A stretch of DNA of 64,000 nucleotides from Onchidella celtica (GCA_963931925.1 OZ007570.1:66147870-66211869), one strand, 5' to 3'; shown: positions 46,823 to 58,812, numbered from the stretch's first letter. A program made the numbers and translations. The notes: generated by a model from the letters alone, not told the origin.

Positions 46823-47128
46823 CAGATGACTGGCTGTTGCAGCGAATCTTTCACGATGAAGCTGTTGTATTGGGAAAACGAGTCCATCTGTATCAAAACA
46901 AACATTTTAAAGATACACTGAATTCATGAAAGCATCACTGATGGATTTAAACATTAGTCCTAAGACACGAGAACGCACTGCCCAATATAAGGCCAAATGG
47001 TGTTCCGTGATCTACAATGATGTCCCAAACCTGTCAGACTACCAGAAGCGCTGTAGTTGAGCAGCAAAAGACAAGGCAAGAACAGTTTGAACTAGCAATC
47101 CTGTGCTCGATGTCGCAGCCGTCCGGTG
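46823..47128 (+). repeat. Repeat block shared with 17530-17900
   Basis: Direct match (AGCGAATCTTTCA, GAAAGCATCACTGATGG, TTTAAACATTAGTCCTAAG, AGACACGAGAACG, AACTAGCAATCCT). It forms the last part of the 10.2-kb block that arm B lacks. Confidence 0.75.
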
Positions 47129-47958
47129 TCTACTAGCGGTGGACCATATCTTCCGTATATTTGAGATCTACATTAAAATTTTCCTAGCAAATGATCGATA
47201 TTTAAATCGAAAGGGAAATTGTCAAGTAAAATTTTGATACCTTTTGTAAATAGGGGACACTATGACAAAAGACGTGTAATATAATGGATCATGACTGATA
47301 TCTATTTCTTTCTGTCTTTACTAGATTGGGCAGCCGGTGGTGCCTGGGATCTATTAGCTTCATCCTCATCTCCTCCGACCGACTCCCTCTCTTCTTCCCT
47401 CTCACGCTCTCTCTCTCTCTCTTTCCTCCACTGCCTTCATGCCCTCCCCTGCCCTCTCTCTGACTCCCCCCTCCTTTTCCGTTCCTCACCCCTCTCCTCT
47501 GTCTCTCCTCTTTCTCTCCCCCCCCCCCCACGTCATCTCTCTTTCTCAATGCTTCTTTCTATTAAACCAGACCATACTGTTGGGTCATTAAAAAGGCACC
47601 TTTATTGTTATCCCGCGAAACATGTTCGTTGCACCATTCATCACTTTTGTTGTTGCAGCTGTCCCCATTGGCCTACAATAAAAACGTTTTATTATGTCAT
47701 TATGTTATCGTGGTCATCGTGGTTATGCAATATCTGCTTTAGTGATTTTTGTCGTCAGGTTCTCTAGATTAATTATACATCGCGGGCCGGCTGGAAAACT
47801 ATCGTAACTCGACTTTTTATGTTGTTGTTGTTTCTTTTTTTCAAAACTTGAGACAAATCTTTGGCATAGTTATAGGGCTTGACAGTGCACTGGTTGTGTT
47901 AGATGTTGGGCCAAATTCTGAGAGCTAAGGGTTGAATAAGTTTTTAAACCGGCATAAC

Positions 47959-49024
47959 TATTAAGTGTGATAATGAAAGTTTTTAGTGTTTTCGCCTCTC
48001 CTAAAAAAATGTGTAAAACCGAGTTACGACCGTGATAGTATCTTCCATCTGCAATCTCATATAAACAAATGTTTCCCCGGCAAAATTGGGTACCTCGGCG
48101 AATTTATGCATGTAATGTTTCTCCAATACTTATATATAGAGGACAAAACAGCTGACAATAAGAGCTTAAAACTTGGTACAAGGGGGGTGGGAGGTGGGGA
48201 GGGGGGGGGGGAGAGATAATTTAGCACCATCAACAGCCTAAGGGTGTCGGTCAGTCCGTCTATTTATCAGTTTGCCTCTTTGTTTAACATTTTTTGGTGT
48301 GTTGTTGTTGAATAGGCCGTATGATACACACGCCAGATGGCTGGCTCTTGCAGCCTATTTTGACCTATTTCATTATATTTAGGGGAGATACTTAAGAAGT
48401 GTTGTGCTTTTATATTCTATTTCGAGAACTTTCCGTTGGGTGCATTTTCTCTCCTAAAAGCGGATGGTTGGTGAGCACTTCTTGTGAGGTCTCCCTTTGC
48501 TCTGTCATTCGAGCACTGTGAAGGTAATCATGTCGACTTGCTTTCTCGAAACATAATATAGCTTACAAGTTTCTCAAAACGTCTCGCTCAAGAAAGGTGT
48601 GCATCGCCCACCAATGCACCCGGGATAAAGAACAAGACTGCACCTGATAAATATTCAGTTTGATGCAGTATTATTCAGACCTAACTGTTTGGTGCAAGCA
48701 ACAAAGTCAGCTTAACCTTTTGGAAACGAATGGTGTTGGTGTGGGAATCGATGGAGATGATCTAGGTAATGGTAAACGCCGCCCTGTATCGACTTCTTTT
48801 CTTGATTTACGAGGTGTAGCCTATAGTGACAGTATGGTGTAATTTCATTGCCGTCAACCCCAATTAAACATTTTATCATCTCTTTAACACTTTGAAATGT
48901 GAAATTGAAATAAGATAGAGGAGGGAAGATAATAACACGGTCGTAACTCGGTTTTACAAATTTTTCAGGACAGGAGAAAACACACACACACAAAAAAAAA
49001 AGCCTTTCTTTATCACACTTAATT
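47959..49024. mobile_element. Long-TIR (about 100 bp) element, arm C copy
   Basis: Left terminus TATTAAGTGTGATAATGAAA ... CGCCTCTCCTAAAAAAATGT ... GTAAAACCGAGTTACGACCG. The right terminus (48917-49024) is its inverse complement with a (CA)n insertion. Same element as 29751-30769 in arm B; a single terminus survives in copy D (33909-33990). Confidence 0.65.
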
Positions 49025-50329
49025 ATTTTTCTCTTACTCTTTGCCCTAGGAAATGTTTAATCTAAATTGAAAAGTTTTACTGCTAAAACATCGAGCTTGT
49101 CACATTGGGAACACGTCAGCGTAGATATGCCAACTATATAAAACATTTGAATGTATAGGTGAAACACGTAAGTCACAAATTTAGAACAGACCAAGTTTGT
49201 TGATTCGCCACCACATTGCTGGTAAACGCTTTATAAAAGATAGTGACCGCTTCTACTATGTTCTGTGATCGCGTCAACAAAATTATTCGAAGTTCTGATT
49301 AATTCTTAACTAAGCGTTCTAATTACACAGGCCAAGTAGCCGGATATCGTGGTCGGTGCATTGGAGGCCGTTCCGTGTACAGTGTTATCTGACCACGTGG
49401 TCAGTGGTCAATGTTATTGCTTCCTTCACTGAATACGGCTCGCAGATCTCTACGTATTTTCACGTTTTATGTGCTTTATTTACTTCAAATATTATCAAGG
49501 AAGTCCGCTTGTAAGTATTGACAATTTTTCAGTTTTTGTTGTTTTTGTTAGCTTAGATAGACCGGTGATTAGATGATTGGTTGTCGAATATCGTATTCCT
49601 TTCCGTACAAAATCCAGTGCCACTGAGTGCATTTTGTAATTGAATGTGAGGCTTTTCTTAAAGGATTGCATGGGAAGAAAGTAATCAAAGTAGGGATGTT
49701 TCCTTGAGATAGTCTTTGAATGTGTAGTCAAACACCAGGACTTTGTCATGGACACTGACCACTGTAATGGACTTACGCTTGCCAGGTGTGGGGAGGGGGT
49801 GGGCTTTCAAGCCAAACATTTGAAAAAGTGTGCATGGGGTCAAAATTACTCAAATCAAGCGTACATACTTTATGGATTTCCCCTACGGCGAGTTTTGATT
49901 TTATAAGAAGATGATAATTGATGGCACAAAGGACTACATATTTGATTCATTCACACAACGTGAAAAGTGTGCAAACGCCAAAACAAAATATTTTAAAAAA
50001 CTGAAAATCTTCGGGGAAAGAAACATGGGAGTGCTGCACTCAATAAAATATCCGAATAAACAATATATTATAAGGACTGTACACATCTACGAATGGCATT
50101 TCATTTTACGTTCAAGGGGTCGAAGTCAATTACCTACACCATAAAAAACATAACATTTTCCATAGGGTTTGCGTAACCAAACTCATTTAGAGAAGAGCTA
50201 AGATTTTCGTCCCGTGACCTACACGTCCATTTTGTGCTGGCAAATCTTACACCACGTGACGTGCACCACGATCGTGACAATGAGAGACTAAAGGAAAATA
50301 TGGTCCGAGACAGGACGCCAAAGATACTA

Positions 50330-51060
50330 AGTAGATAAGCTGAGACAGCTCGGGGTTTTCGCGTGCACGAGTTTCGCAGCGCCACCTAGTGGCGAATGCG
50401 CCAGAGATGTAAACAACGGCATTTTTTAAAAACAAAGTCGAATAGAGAAAATGCTCAGTTTTGTTCACTGTTCAGCTCTCACCCTGGACCTTGCTGGAAG
50501 TCGCCTACTTTATAATGACAGTGTATAAAGTAATTCGTTGTAGGAAACCGCTGACTATTTTTTTGCTTTTTCAATGTGGTAGCAATATCACAATCGTTTT
50601 ATTAATTTACCATCATACCGAAGACAGATCTAGTGTATTTTTAGAATAAGATGGGACCGAGGCTGGATTTTCCCTCCATGTCGTAACTCACGCGCCCTGT
50701 CTCCCAGGGGCAGATGCAAAAAAAGTAAACAATAGTGGGAAATATGAAGGGTTTTGAAAATGTTTAACAACTTTCCTTTAATAATAACAAACTAACCTTG
50801 GATTTTCCCTCTTCTCGTTCTTTCTCCTCTTCTTTTTCTTCTCCAAAATTCACGAAAAATACACCACCGTCGATAAACACATCAGCCGTGGCATCAGTGA
50901 CGCAAAGCAGTACAAACACTACTATTAGTGTTTCAAGCGCTGTCTGCAGTAAAAAAAAAAAAAAACGCTCGTCACGAGAGAGACCGGGGAGCATCACTGA
51001 AATTTATAGTACACTTCTGATGTCATGTTGAGATTTCTCTCTGCATGCCCCTTTGACCTT
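50330..51060. repeat. Inverted partner of 8400-9110
   Basis: See 8400-9110. It lies inside the arm C-specific block, so this sequence moved or was copied after or independently of the arm duplication. Confidence 0.75.
50797..50943 (-). CDS. Exon-like 49-codon segment, function unknown
   Basis: - strand. The acceptor tract T(15)ACTGCAG ends at 50944, and the donor is TCCAAG then GTTAGT (50796). The enclosed 147 nt are open in phase 0 and encode TALETLIVVFVLLCVTDATA (hydrophobic, like the end of a signal or membrane segment), then DVFIDGGVFFVNFGEE and a K/E-rich tail. A frame also continues upstream to an ATG at 50997 across the T tract. The paralogue at 8531-8676 keeps most residues but has lost the acceptor and one base. 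I do not recognise the family; it could be one exon of a host gene or of a transposon. Confidence 0.35.
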
Positions 51061-54000
51061 ATAACAAGGTCAGAAATGCCACCTTCCGGTCTTCGGTGTT
51101 GAACAAAAATTTATGGCGGTAGGCTTGGATACCACATAAATAATGCTCAATCGGTATTCCAGCAACAACAGTTGACTCATGGTCATCTTTGGAATAAACA
51201 TGGAAGAGTTTCAAGAAGAGTCCCATTTCGGTAAGTTGATCCGTTTCATCTTTTATCAAATCATTAAATAGATCTAGATCTACGTCTAATGAATTTTTAT
51301 TCATAATTTCATATCAGTAGTTGTAGTTCACTGTTTGTTGAGTTGTGTGGGCTTGCTACATCCTAGCCACAGTCTGTCTTCTGGTTGGGCCATAGGCTTG
51401 CTTCACCTAGGCCTAGATCTTATCTTGTGTTGAAAAGTTAACTACACTTCTGGAAAACATTTACTTCTGCTATCCATTTTCTTATCTGTCCCAGCAAGAC
51501 TGCTTCGGAGATGTATACCAGCAGGGGGGGGGGGGGGGAGAGAAGGAAATCTAGATCCCTCCTCTATGTGCTGTTAAATATTATTTTGCTTTTTTTTAGT
51601 GTCATGTAGGACTCCAGTTAAGTACATTATTATTTGTATGCATCAGGAACTCTTTTATTTTCTCTGAAAATTATTTACTCCTACTAGAAAGTAATATAAA
51701 GTGTTGGCACAATGTGAACCTCAATTCAGATTTTCCTAGTGACAATCATTTGTTCATTCAATGTAGATCTACATCTCAAGCAATAATTTATTAGTCAAGC
51801 ATTGTAAATCTTTCAAAAATCCTGTGTCAGAATATTCAGGCCCTGGTTGCAAGTTTCATAAGTACTCGTGACAGATCTAACCAGATTGTTGCTTCTTGTG
51901 GTAAACTGTTGTGATGATGAAGCTGTGTCCATGATGTTGACAACATGTATTATCAGTTGGAAACAAATGCCAACGTGGCAATTTGATACCATTGACATTC
52001 ATTAACCGCGGTGTGAACTGAAGCTTACTGTTTCACATAAATCTACCACTATGTCATCTTGATGAAACCCTCGTCAAAAAGCAAAAAGGAACCCTTTCTC
52101 AAAGTATTCAAATACCTATTAAGGCGATTTCGCACAAAATAGACGTAGCAACAGGACAATGCCATATGTGACAGGCTGATATTTCAGAGAACCCCCCCCC
52201 CCACCCTCCAGAAAAAAGACACAACTGCAATCAACTAAAGATTTAAGTCTATAGTGAACTGACATTTTGTTACAGCCTATATTCATACATCTCGATGGAG
52301 AAATTTAGATTCTTGCACAGCTGAAAACGATGTAGTAGAATATTTATTTTTATCATAAGAGGATTTGGTATAGTAGATAGAAAAGAACTAAACAATTTTT
52401 ATCTTTTATCTTTTCACCGATACCTAGCCTGTAAAGATTCCCAACTCCTCAGAGGAAAAAGAGGAATTAGAAGATGTGCTAAGGCCGGAGCTAAACCTCT
52501 ATAGTTTGAAGAGTTACACTGCAGGGCAGTTTCAGGGTGGGTGGAGAATCCATTAGGGCAAAGTTACAATTCCATGTAGCTCCTGCAAAAATGAACACGT
52601 TATAAATAAAGAAAAAGATAACTAATACTGTAATCGAGTATGCTTATTTTGTGCTTTCTTATGTGGCACAAAAAGAGTGGAAAAAAGAAAAGTTGGAAAA
52701 CCAACAATACAAAACAAAACAAAAGACAAAATTAGTGCTTAACACTCTGCGAAGATTTACCCCCCGATGACAACAATTCCACGTCCCGTTAGATGCTACA
52801 GTAGTGTGACGCCAATACATGTATTTAACAGGCCTTTGATGGTCAAATTTGATGCGTTTTGGTAAGGCAGTTCGGGAGATTACCCTGACTGGACACGAGG
52901 CCTTTGCGGTACTCATTGATATAATAGATGCAGCAGCTTTAATTTACATACATGTATGACGTACCATATTTTCTAACGCTTGACTGCTCAAGCAAAAAGT
53001 CTAGGCCAAATTACAAGTCAAATTTAAGATGAGCATTCAGTCAGGCTATTTGAGAAAAAAAAATTATCTTGAAAATGTACCCCGCCCTTCTGCAGTCTCA
53101 CATTGGGCATATTTATCCAGATAACGTGTTTGTTCAAATACGCCCTTGCACTGAGTCGACTGACGCATGATTATGGTGGACAAATGGCCGTGGACGGTGC
53201 ATGATATATGTACATACGCCTTGTATTATACAATAATTATGGTACATGTGCACGAAATGTTTCATCCCAACGTTCAGAAGGAAATGGCTACTTTCCTATC
53301 CTCATTAAATCTACTGGATTTTTATGAATGAGAATATTTTTGTATCACATGCAGAAATACTTTTGTTGCTTAAAAATTTCATGTAAAGTATTATTTAATT
53401 GCTGTCTTGTGTTTTCCTGAGCAGATGGAAGGGAATATCAAGCATTTCCCCGCGATGGGAGGGAGGGGGGGGGGGATAAATTTTAAACAGTTTCAGTTAA
53501 GTACAATCCATTGAAATCTAGACTATTCCTGGGCCAGTTGGCACAAAACTCCTGGTGGAAAACATCAAGGTCCATAACTGGTAAGCTCGAAGAAACACAT
53601 TGTTGGCGCAGAGACTGGAAAAGTAGAGTATGACAACAAGATGATACATTTTAATTTTTTGTTGTTGTTGTTGTTTTGTTTAAAAGTATCCATAAGGCGA
53701 GGAGATTTTTAAAAAGGCATGGGGTCAAAATGGATTTTGTTTGCATAGTGAATCTTTCCACAACACGGCTACAATAGTAACTATTTTTCGAAAATTGACA
53801 GGTAGATCACAAAATCCTTTAGCGAGTAATTTGGCCCTGTGGCCCCAATAGCTTCTAATAAGAAGAAAAAAATCCATTTCACAGATGATTGCCTTGGTAG
53901 ACATGATTAATTGATTTACAATATTTTTTTTTTTACCGTGCTCTGATCCATTAAAAATTTTTTAATTCTATAACACTGACAGAAATTTGGCCTAACTGAA

Positions 54001-55254
54001 ATGTTTGCCTTTCAACTGCATCTTATCTGTGTGTCTGCCAATTCACTTTTCATATTAAATAATGGTGCCTGCTTGGGAACTGCTGAGTTTGATATCTATT
54101 CAGTGATGCATGGCGGGATGGTGGCGGTGGGGAGCATCTGGGCTGTTTGTGTGTGTGTGGGGGGGGGGGCAGGTAGGAAAGGGGACTGGACAAGGACATG
54201 GCTGTACAGTTATCTTAGATGCTGTAATGGCTCCAGAGTTCCAGTCTGAACTTTCCGAGTGATTATAGGCTGTGCAGAAAAATGTGCCGGAAAGATGTTA
54301 GAGTGGAAGAGCTATTGCACAGGGATAATAGTAGCGTTTTTTGTTGTTGTTTTTTTGAGTTCATAACAAAAGCCAAAACACAAATGATTTCTTTCAAGTT
54401 TATTTATTTATTTATTTATTTTTTGCATTTATTTCACAAAAAATGAAATATGAGATCAAATCTTCATTCTCTATAGTCCTAAATTCCATATTTGAATCAA
54501 GTAACTTTGGCGCCCCATGCACCTTTTAATCTAACAATAATAATTGTTCAGTATAAATAAAGTAGTTACCCATTTTTTGCATTCAACTGATTACATGTGT
54601 TTCAGTCAGCATTTCATTGTTGTTAAGCTTTGGCTGGGCACTTGAGGATTCAACTGTGTTCATCTGTAAACGATTAACTCTAGATACCCGATAGCGAAGC
54701 AGTGCTATAGTGCGTTCAACAGTATAAATAGTTTTATAATTTCTTTAATATCTCCGGTTTGCCTGGATCAATCAATTCCAATTTTGCATAGCCTCCTGTT
54801 TCAATTTGCCTTACCCGGCAAATGTTTATTCAAGTGTAAAGTGCAACAAATAAAGACTTTTCTTCATTAATTTTGTGTAAGAAACATTTTTAAAATAACA
54901 CGGCGAGGCGAAGTCCAGAGTGTATGCCGTTCTCACAAACATATTGCATTTTACTTCACTTTTGCCTAAGGGCAAATCCAAACATTTCAGATAAATAAAA
55001 CTAGCCCTGTTTTACTAACAATGGATTACAAATCACATCATCTGCACACGTAAACTACGGCAGGCTGGGAACATCCACTGAATTTCATGATTTTACGCAT
55101 CTTTGCATACCTCAAAAACCTTCATTTAGAACAACCGACCAAACTTTCGGTCGTATGGCAACTCAGTAAGGCGGACAATTTCTATAAGAATAAGACACGT
55201 TTGAAACAGTATCAAATTGTGACTATGATCCTGAAGTGCTCTGAGTAGTATGAG

Positions 55255-56491
55255 TGTCACAAATCCCAGACTGGGAGATGTAATAAGTATGACAGGACAA
55301 CAATCACGAACAAACAAGTTTAACACTTAACAGAACAACCCATCAGACTCACACATTTATTAAACATAATTATACATATAATAGCGCAATTACATACATT
55401 ATATTATTGAAATGCACTGCCGTACAACGGCCTTATTCTCACACACACTCTCCCTCGGATCCACAATCCGGTAGTTACTCCTAAAGGCACTTCGGCCTCA
55501 GCCTCTCCCTCAGGGTCTTAATAGCACATTAATAATTTACTGGCACCGCAGTCTCTCAATATCACCTTCCTATTGTCATACACCTTAGCACTCCCCTCGC
55601 ACCTCAGCAGGGCAATAACACATTATTATTTCCATAGCCATCAACATGGCAACAACATAGTATCAGTTCACTAGCCTATCAACATGGCAACAATATAGTA
55701 TCTCATTCACTCTCATATCTACGTCCCTGTCCGTGGCCTGACTGCCACGACTTTATGTGCCTCTACTGTCCTACACTGACAGCCTCACTTCTGGCCTATG
55801 TGTGGCCTCCGGCCCTATGCTGGCCTATCCCCTGTGCTCATCGAGGTGGCTCTGCGGCCCGTCCCCGACACCTACAAGAATAACATTACATTGGTATAAT
55901 ACCCTACCATTTCTATTCACTCCACCTCTCCTTACAACCCATGAAACGTACACACACTAGTTCACCTTTCACTCACCACACATCTTACGGTAACACACTT
56001 CCATCGGAGTACACACTACTCACTCGCGCTACAAATCCATGAACTCACTTTCATCTATCGCTCGTGGCGCACATTGCTCTATCCAATATCAAGGACCTCC
56101 ACATTCCTCACATATACTTATTCACATCATGGTAATAGACGAATATAATATAATACATCAATCATAATAATCAATCAACGTTCTACATACCAGTCATTAC
56201 TGGAACAACACTCATCCGTCTCCCGACTGCTTTCACTTATGTCCGCCCGCTGGGCTCTTATTCACAGGTCCGCTCCGTCGGACCTTCTAACTTGCAGTGA
56301 TAGTAATCCAGCGCTTTCGCCTCATTCAGACTTCCACACCACTCATACACGCACGCTTTTCCCACTTGTCTGCATGAGTTATTTTTACTCTTCCCCTTTC
56401 ACGTCTTTTCCTATCCGTCTGTCGTGAGCTCTTCTTATTCTACACCCGCTCTGTAGCAATCCCCTTAATTGCACTCACTCCACTCGTGACA
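55255..56491 (-). repeat. LTR (3' LTR in coding sense)
   Basis: 1237 bp. Differs from the other LTR, as far as I can read, only at 55480-55481 (CC here, TG at 62088-62089). The short open frames inside both LTRs are identical by copy and are not genes. Confidence 0.95.
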
Positions 56492-56493
56492 TC

Positions 56494-56505
56494 ATCCCCC
56501 ACCCC
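56494..56505 (-). promoter_or_regulatory. Polypurine tract
   Basis: On the - strand, GGGGTGGGGGATGA lies next to the 3' LTR after a T run. This is the expected plus-strand primer position; a single T interrupts the purines. Confidence 0.75.
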
Positions 56506-56847
56506 AAAAAAATTAATGCAATTAATTTCAAATCGCATCAAGATGACTGTCAACGAGTGAGCGTGAGCAATACCTACACTAAAAAAACTGACCTAGCAGT
56601 TCCCCTAGTATATAGAATACCGAAATCAGGGGAAAATATGGGGATCAATATGGCCTGCAATATGCATATATGTGTCACATCATGAATAGCTAACTAACCA
56701 CAATACTTAATACAGAATCAAAAACCATTCAACCTATCAACCATTCTTCATATCATATTTATAATGTCAATATTTTAAAGTCGACTCATTCACACAGATC
56801 CTGTCAATGTTCCTGTCCTCCGATGTATAAGCTCCTGAAATCTTCCC

Positions 56848-58812
56848 CTAGGCTCGACTAAGATAGTCGGCGATATGATTGCTGGTTCCTGGAATTGGTT
56901 GAATAACGAAGGTGTACGGCTGCAAAGCCAATGCCCATCTAGACAAGCGTGGGCTGGACGAACGATTCTTCGACAAAAATGTCAGTGGCTTGTGGTCTGT
57001 CTGGATACAAAATTCTCGTCCCATGAGATAACGTCCTAGTTTCTGGACGGACCAGACAATGGCAAGACACTCACGCTCTATCACAGAATACTTTCTTTCT
57101 CTCTGCAATAACTTCCTACTGACATAACATACAGGATGGAGACATTCGTTCTTCTCCTGTAGAAGACAAGCGCCGACACCAGAGTCCGACGCATCCGTTC
57201 TGAGGATAAAATTAGATCGAAAATCGGGTAATATCAGAATGGGTGACGATGATAATGCTGTCACCAAATTATCAAATGATGTCTGACATTCAGACGTCCA
57301 CTGGACCTTATCGGGTTGTCCCTTCTTAGTAAGGTCAGTAAGAGAAGATGACAAGGAGGAAAAATTTGGAATGAACTTCCTGTAATAATTTAAAATTCCC
57401 ACTAAGCTTCTGACTTGTTTCTTTGTTTTTGGGATTTGCAACCCTACTAACTTGTCAATTTTTGTTACTTCAGGTCTCTGAACCCCTCTACCCACAATAT
57501 GTCCTAAGAATATTATCTCTGGACATGCCAAATCCATCTTTGCGGGTTTAGCAGTTAACCCAAAATGACGTAATCGTTGAAAAATTACTGTTAGTGTCTG
57601 AATATGATCAGACCATGTCGACGTATGGCATGCTATATCGTCAAAGAATGACACGACATTAGGTATGTCCTTCAACACTAATCTCATTAATCGTGCAAAC
57701 GTCGCTGGCGCGTTTACCAACCCAAATGGCATGACCTTAAATTGGAATAATCCAATGGGCGTTTGGAACGCCGTGTATTGTTTAGACTCCTCAGTAAGCG
57801 GGATTTCCCAATAACCTTTCGTTAAATCTATCTTGGAAAACCACGTGGACCCGGCCAATGAAGCTATTAATTCCTCCTGGAACGGAATAGGCTCCCTATC
57901 GCCTACCGTAATAGTGTTCAATCTTCGAAAATCAATACAGAACCGCACCGATCCATCAAGTTTTTTCACGAGGACGATGGGTGATGAATACGGCGATGTT
58001 GATGGTTCTATCACATCTAACTTCAACATTGACTCAACTTCCTTTATGACTCTATCTCTCGAAGAAAAAGGCAACGGATACGGTCTAAGAAATACTGGCT
58101 TATCCGAAGTCAACTTTATTTGGTGCTGAATCACCGTAGTGCGACCCGGCAAATCCGTAACAACATCCGGAAATGACGCTAATAGGGTCTCAAGTTCCCT
58201 ACTCCTTGAACTCGTAAGGTCAGGGTTAATTTTTACGTCCCTGTAACCTTGTGTCGCAGTTAACTCCGGCAATTGAATTTGTAACTCTTCCTGCGCCTCG
58301 GTGTCGCTTACGTCACAGTCCAACTGGTCTACGACCCCCGTACAAGCAATAGAGAAGACACTCTCCTCTGGTTTCGTCTGTGCACACAGATACTCTGGTC
58401 TCTCATAAAATCTCTGTAGCATATTAACATGGAAAACCTTACTCGCTCCATCAATGTGGATAGCGTAATCTACCTTTGAAACAACTCGCTCAATAACATA
58501 AGGACCTTTCCATGTCATCAATAACTTATTATGGTCCGTAGGTAATAACAATAGGACCTTGTCTCCTGGCTTAAAAATTCTCAGTTTGGATCCTCTATCT
58601 TTATAGGCTTTTGCTCTTTTCGAAGCGATACCAGAAGCTTCTTCTGCTATAGTGCGCGCTGAAGATAATCTTTCTCTTAAATCAACAAGGTACTGAAACC
58701 TTTTTAAACGGTTCCGAAACCGTGGGGATCTTTTGACGAGGAGCCCGGGGTGAACGACCCTTATGCGTCGTCTTTCGGCACGCACTGCACGTCTTACAAT
58801 ATAACCGCACAT
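56848..58812 (-). CDS. pol: Retrotransposon pol: integrase C-terminal part, reverse transcriptase, RNase H
   Basis: 654 codons open. The first 38 or so residues overlap ORF1 out of frame and are not meaningful; real similarity starts near residue 41 (about 58692). Residues 45-138 resemble the integrase C-terminal region (YKDRG, FKPGDKVLLLLP, MTWKGPYVIERV, KVFHVNMLQRF). RT spans about 230-430: SPYSSPIVLVKK, FCIDFRRLNT, FSKIDLTKGY (catalytic D329), FGLVNAPATF and FFDDIA (D391, D392; F-F-D-D for the usual Y-x-D-D). RNase H spans about 520-654, with TDAS (D540), ERECLAIVW (E581) and TDHKPLTF (D606), ending HIADYLSRA then stop. Nothing follows RNase H, so integrase is upstream of RT. The frame is otherwise intact. 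Confidence 0.93.
   Translation of the reverse strand: MCGYIVRRAVRAERRRIRVVHPGLLVKRSPRFRNRLKRFQYLVDLRERLSSARTIAEEASGIASKRAKAYKDRGSKLRIFKPGDKVLLLLPTDHNKLLMTWKGPYVIERVVSKVDYAIHIDGASKVFHVNMLQRFYERPEYLCAQTKPEESVFSIACTGVVDQLDCDVSDTEAQEELQIQLPELTATQGYRDVKINPDLTSSRSRELETLLASFPDVVTDLPGRTTVIQHQIKLTSDKPVFLRPYPLPFSSRDRVIKEVESMLKLDVIEPSTSPYSSPIVLVKKLDGSVRFCIDFRRLNTITVGDREPIPFQEELIASLAGSTWFSKIDLTKGYWEIPLTEESKQYTAFQTPIGLFQFKVMPFGLVNAPATFARLMRLVLKDIPNVVSFFDDIACHTSTWSDHIQTLTVIFQRLRHFGLTAKPAKMDLACPEIIFLGHIVGRGVQRPEVTKIDKLVGLQIPKTKKQVRSLVGILNYYRKFIPNFSSLSSSLTDLTKKGQPDKVQWTSECQTSFDNLVTALSSSPILILPDFRSNFILRTDASDSGVGACLLQEKNECLHPVCYVSRKLLQRERKYSVIERECLAIVWSVQKLGRYLMGREFCIQTDHKPLTFLSKNRSSSPRLSRWALALQPYTFVIQPIPGTSNHIADYLSRA

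Larger units (their letters stand above)
47129..55250 (+). repeat. Segmental duplication arm C
   Basis: Inverted counterpart of 24720-31600. Compared with arm B it carries an extra block at about 49640-51520 (including the inverted partner of 8400-9110) and is split by the LTR retrotransposon at 55255. A CT-rich tract is at 47390-47530; G or C runs lie at 48190-48210, 51525, 52191, 53467 and 54158. No protein-coding gene is recognised apart from the exon-like segment at 50797-50943. Confidence 0.85.

Noticed and set aside
51859-51998. Conserved open frame in the arms near 28.8 and 51.9 kb
   Set aside because: The frame is not kept between arms B and C; no coding signature.
55757-56427. Open frames repeated exactly at 62365-63035
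   Set aside because: They are the two LTRs of one element; short, no domains, opposite to the coding strand.
58735-58812. N-terminal residues of the pol frame as real protein
   Set aside because: They overlap the integrase zinc finger of ORF1 out of frame and match nothing.
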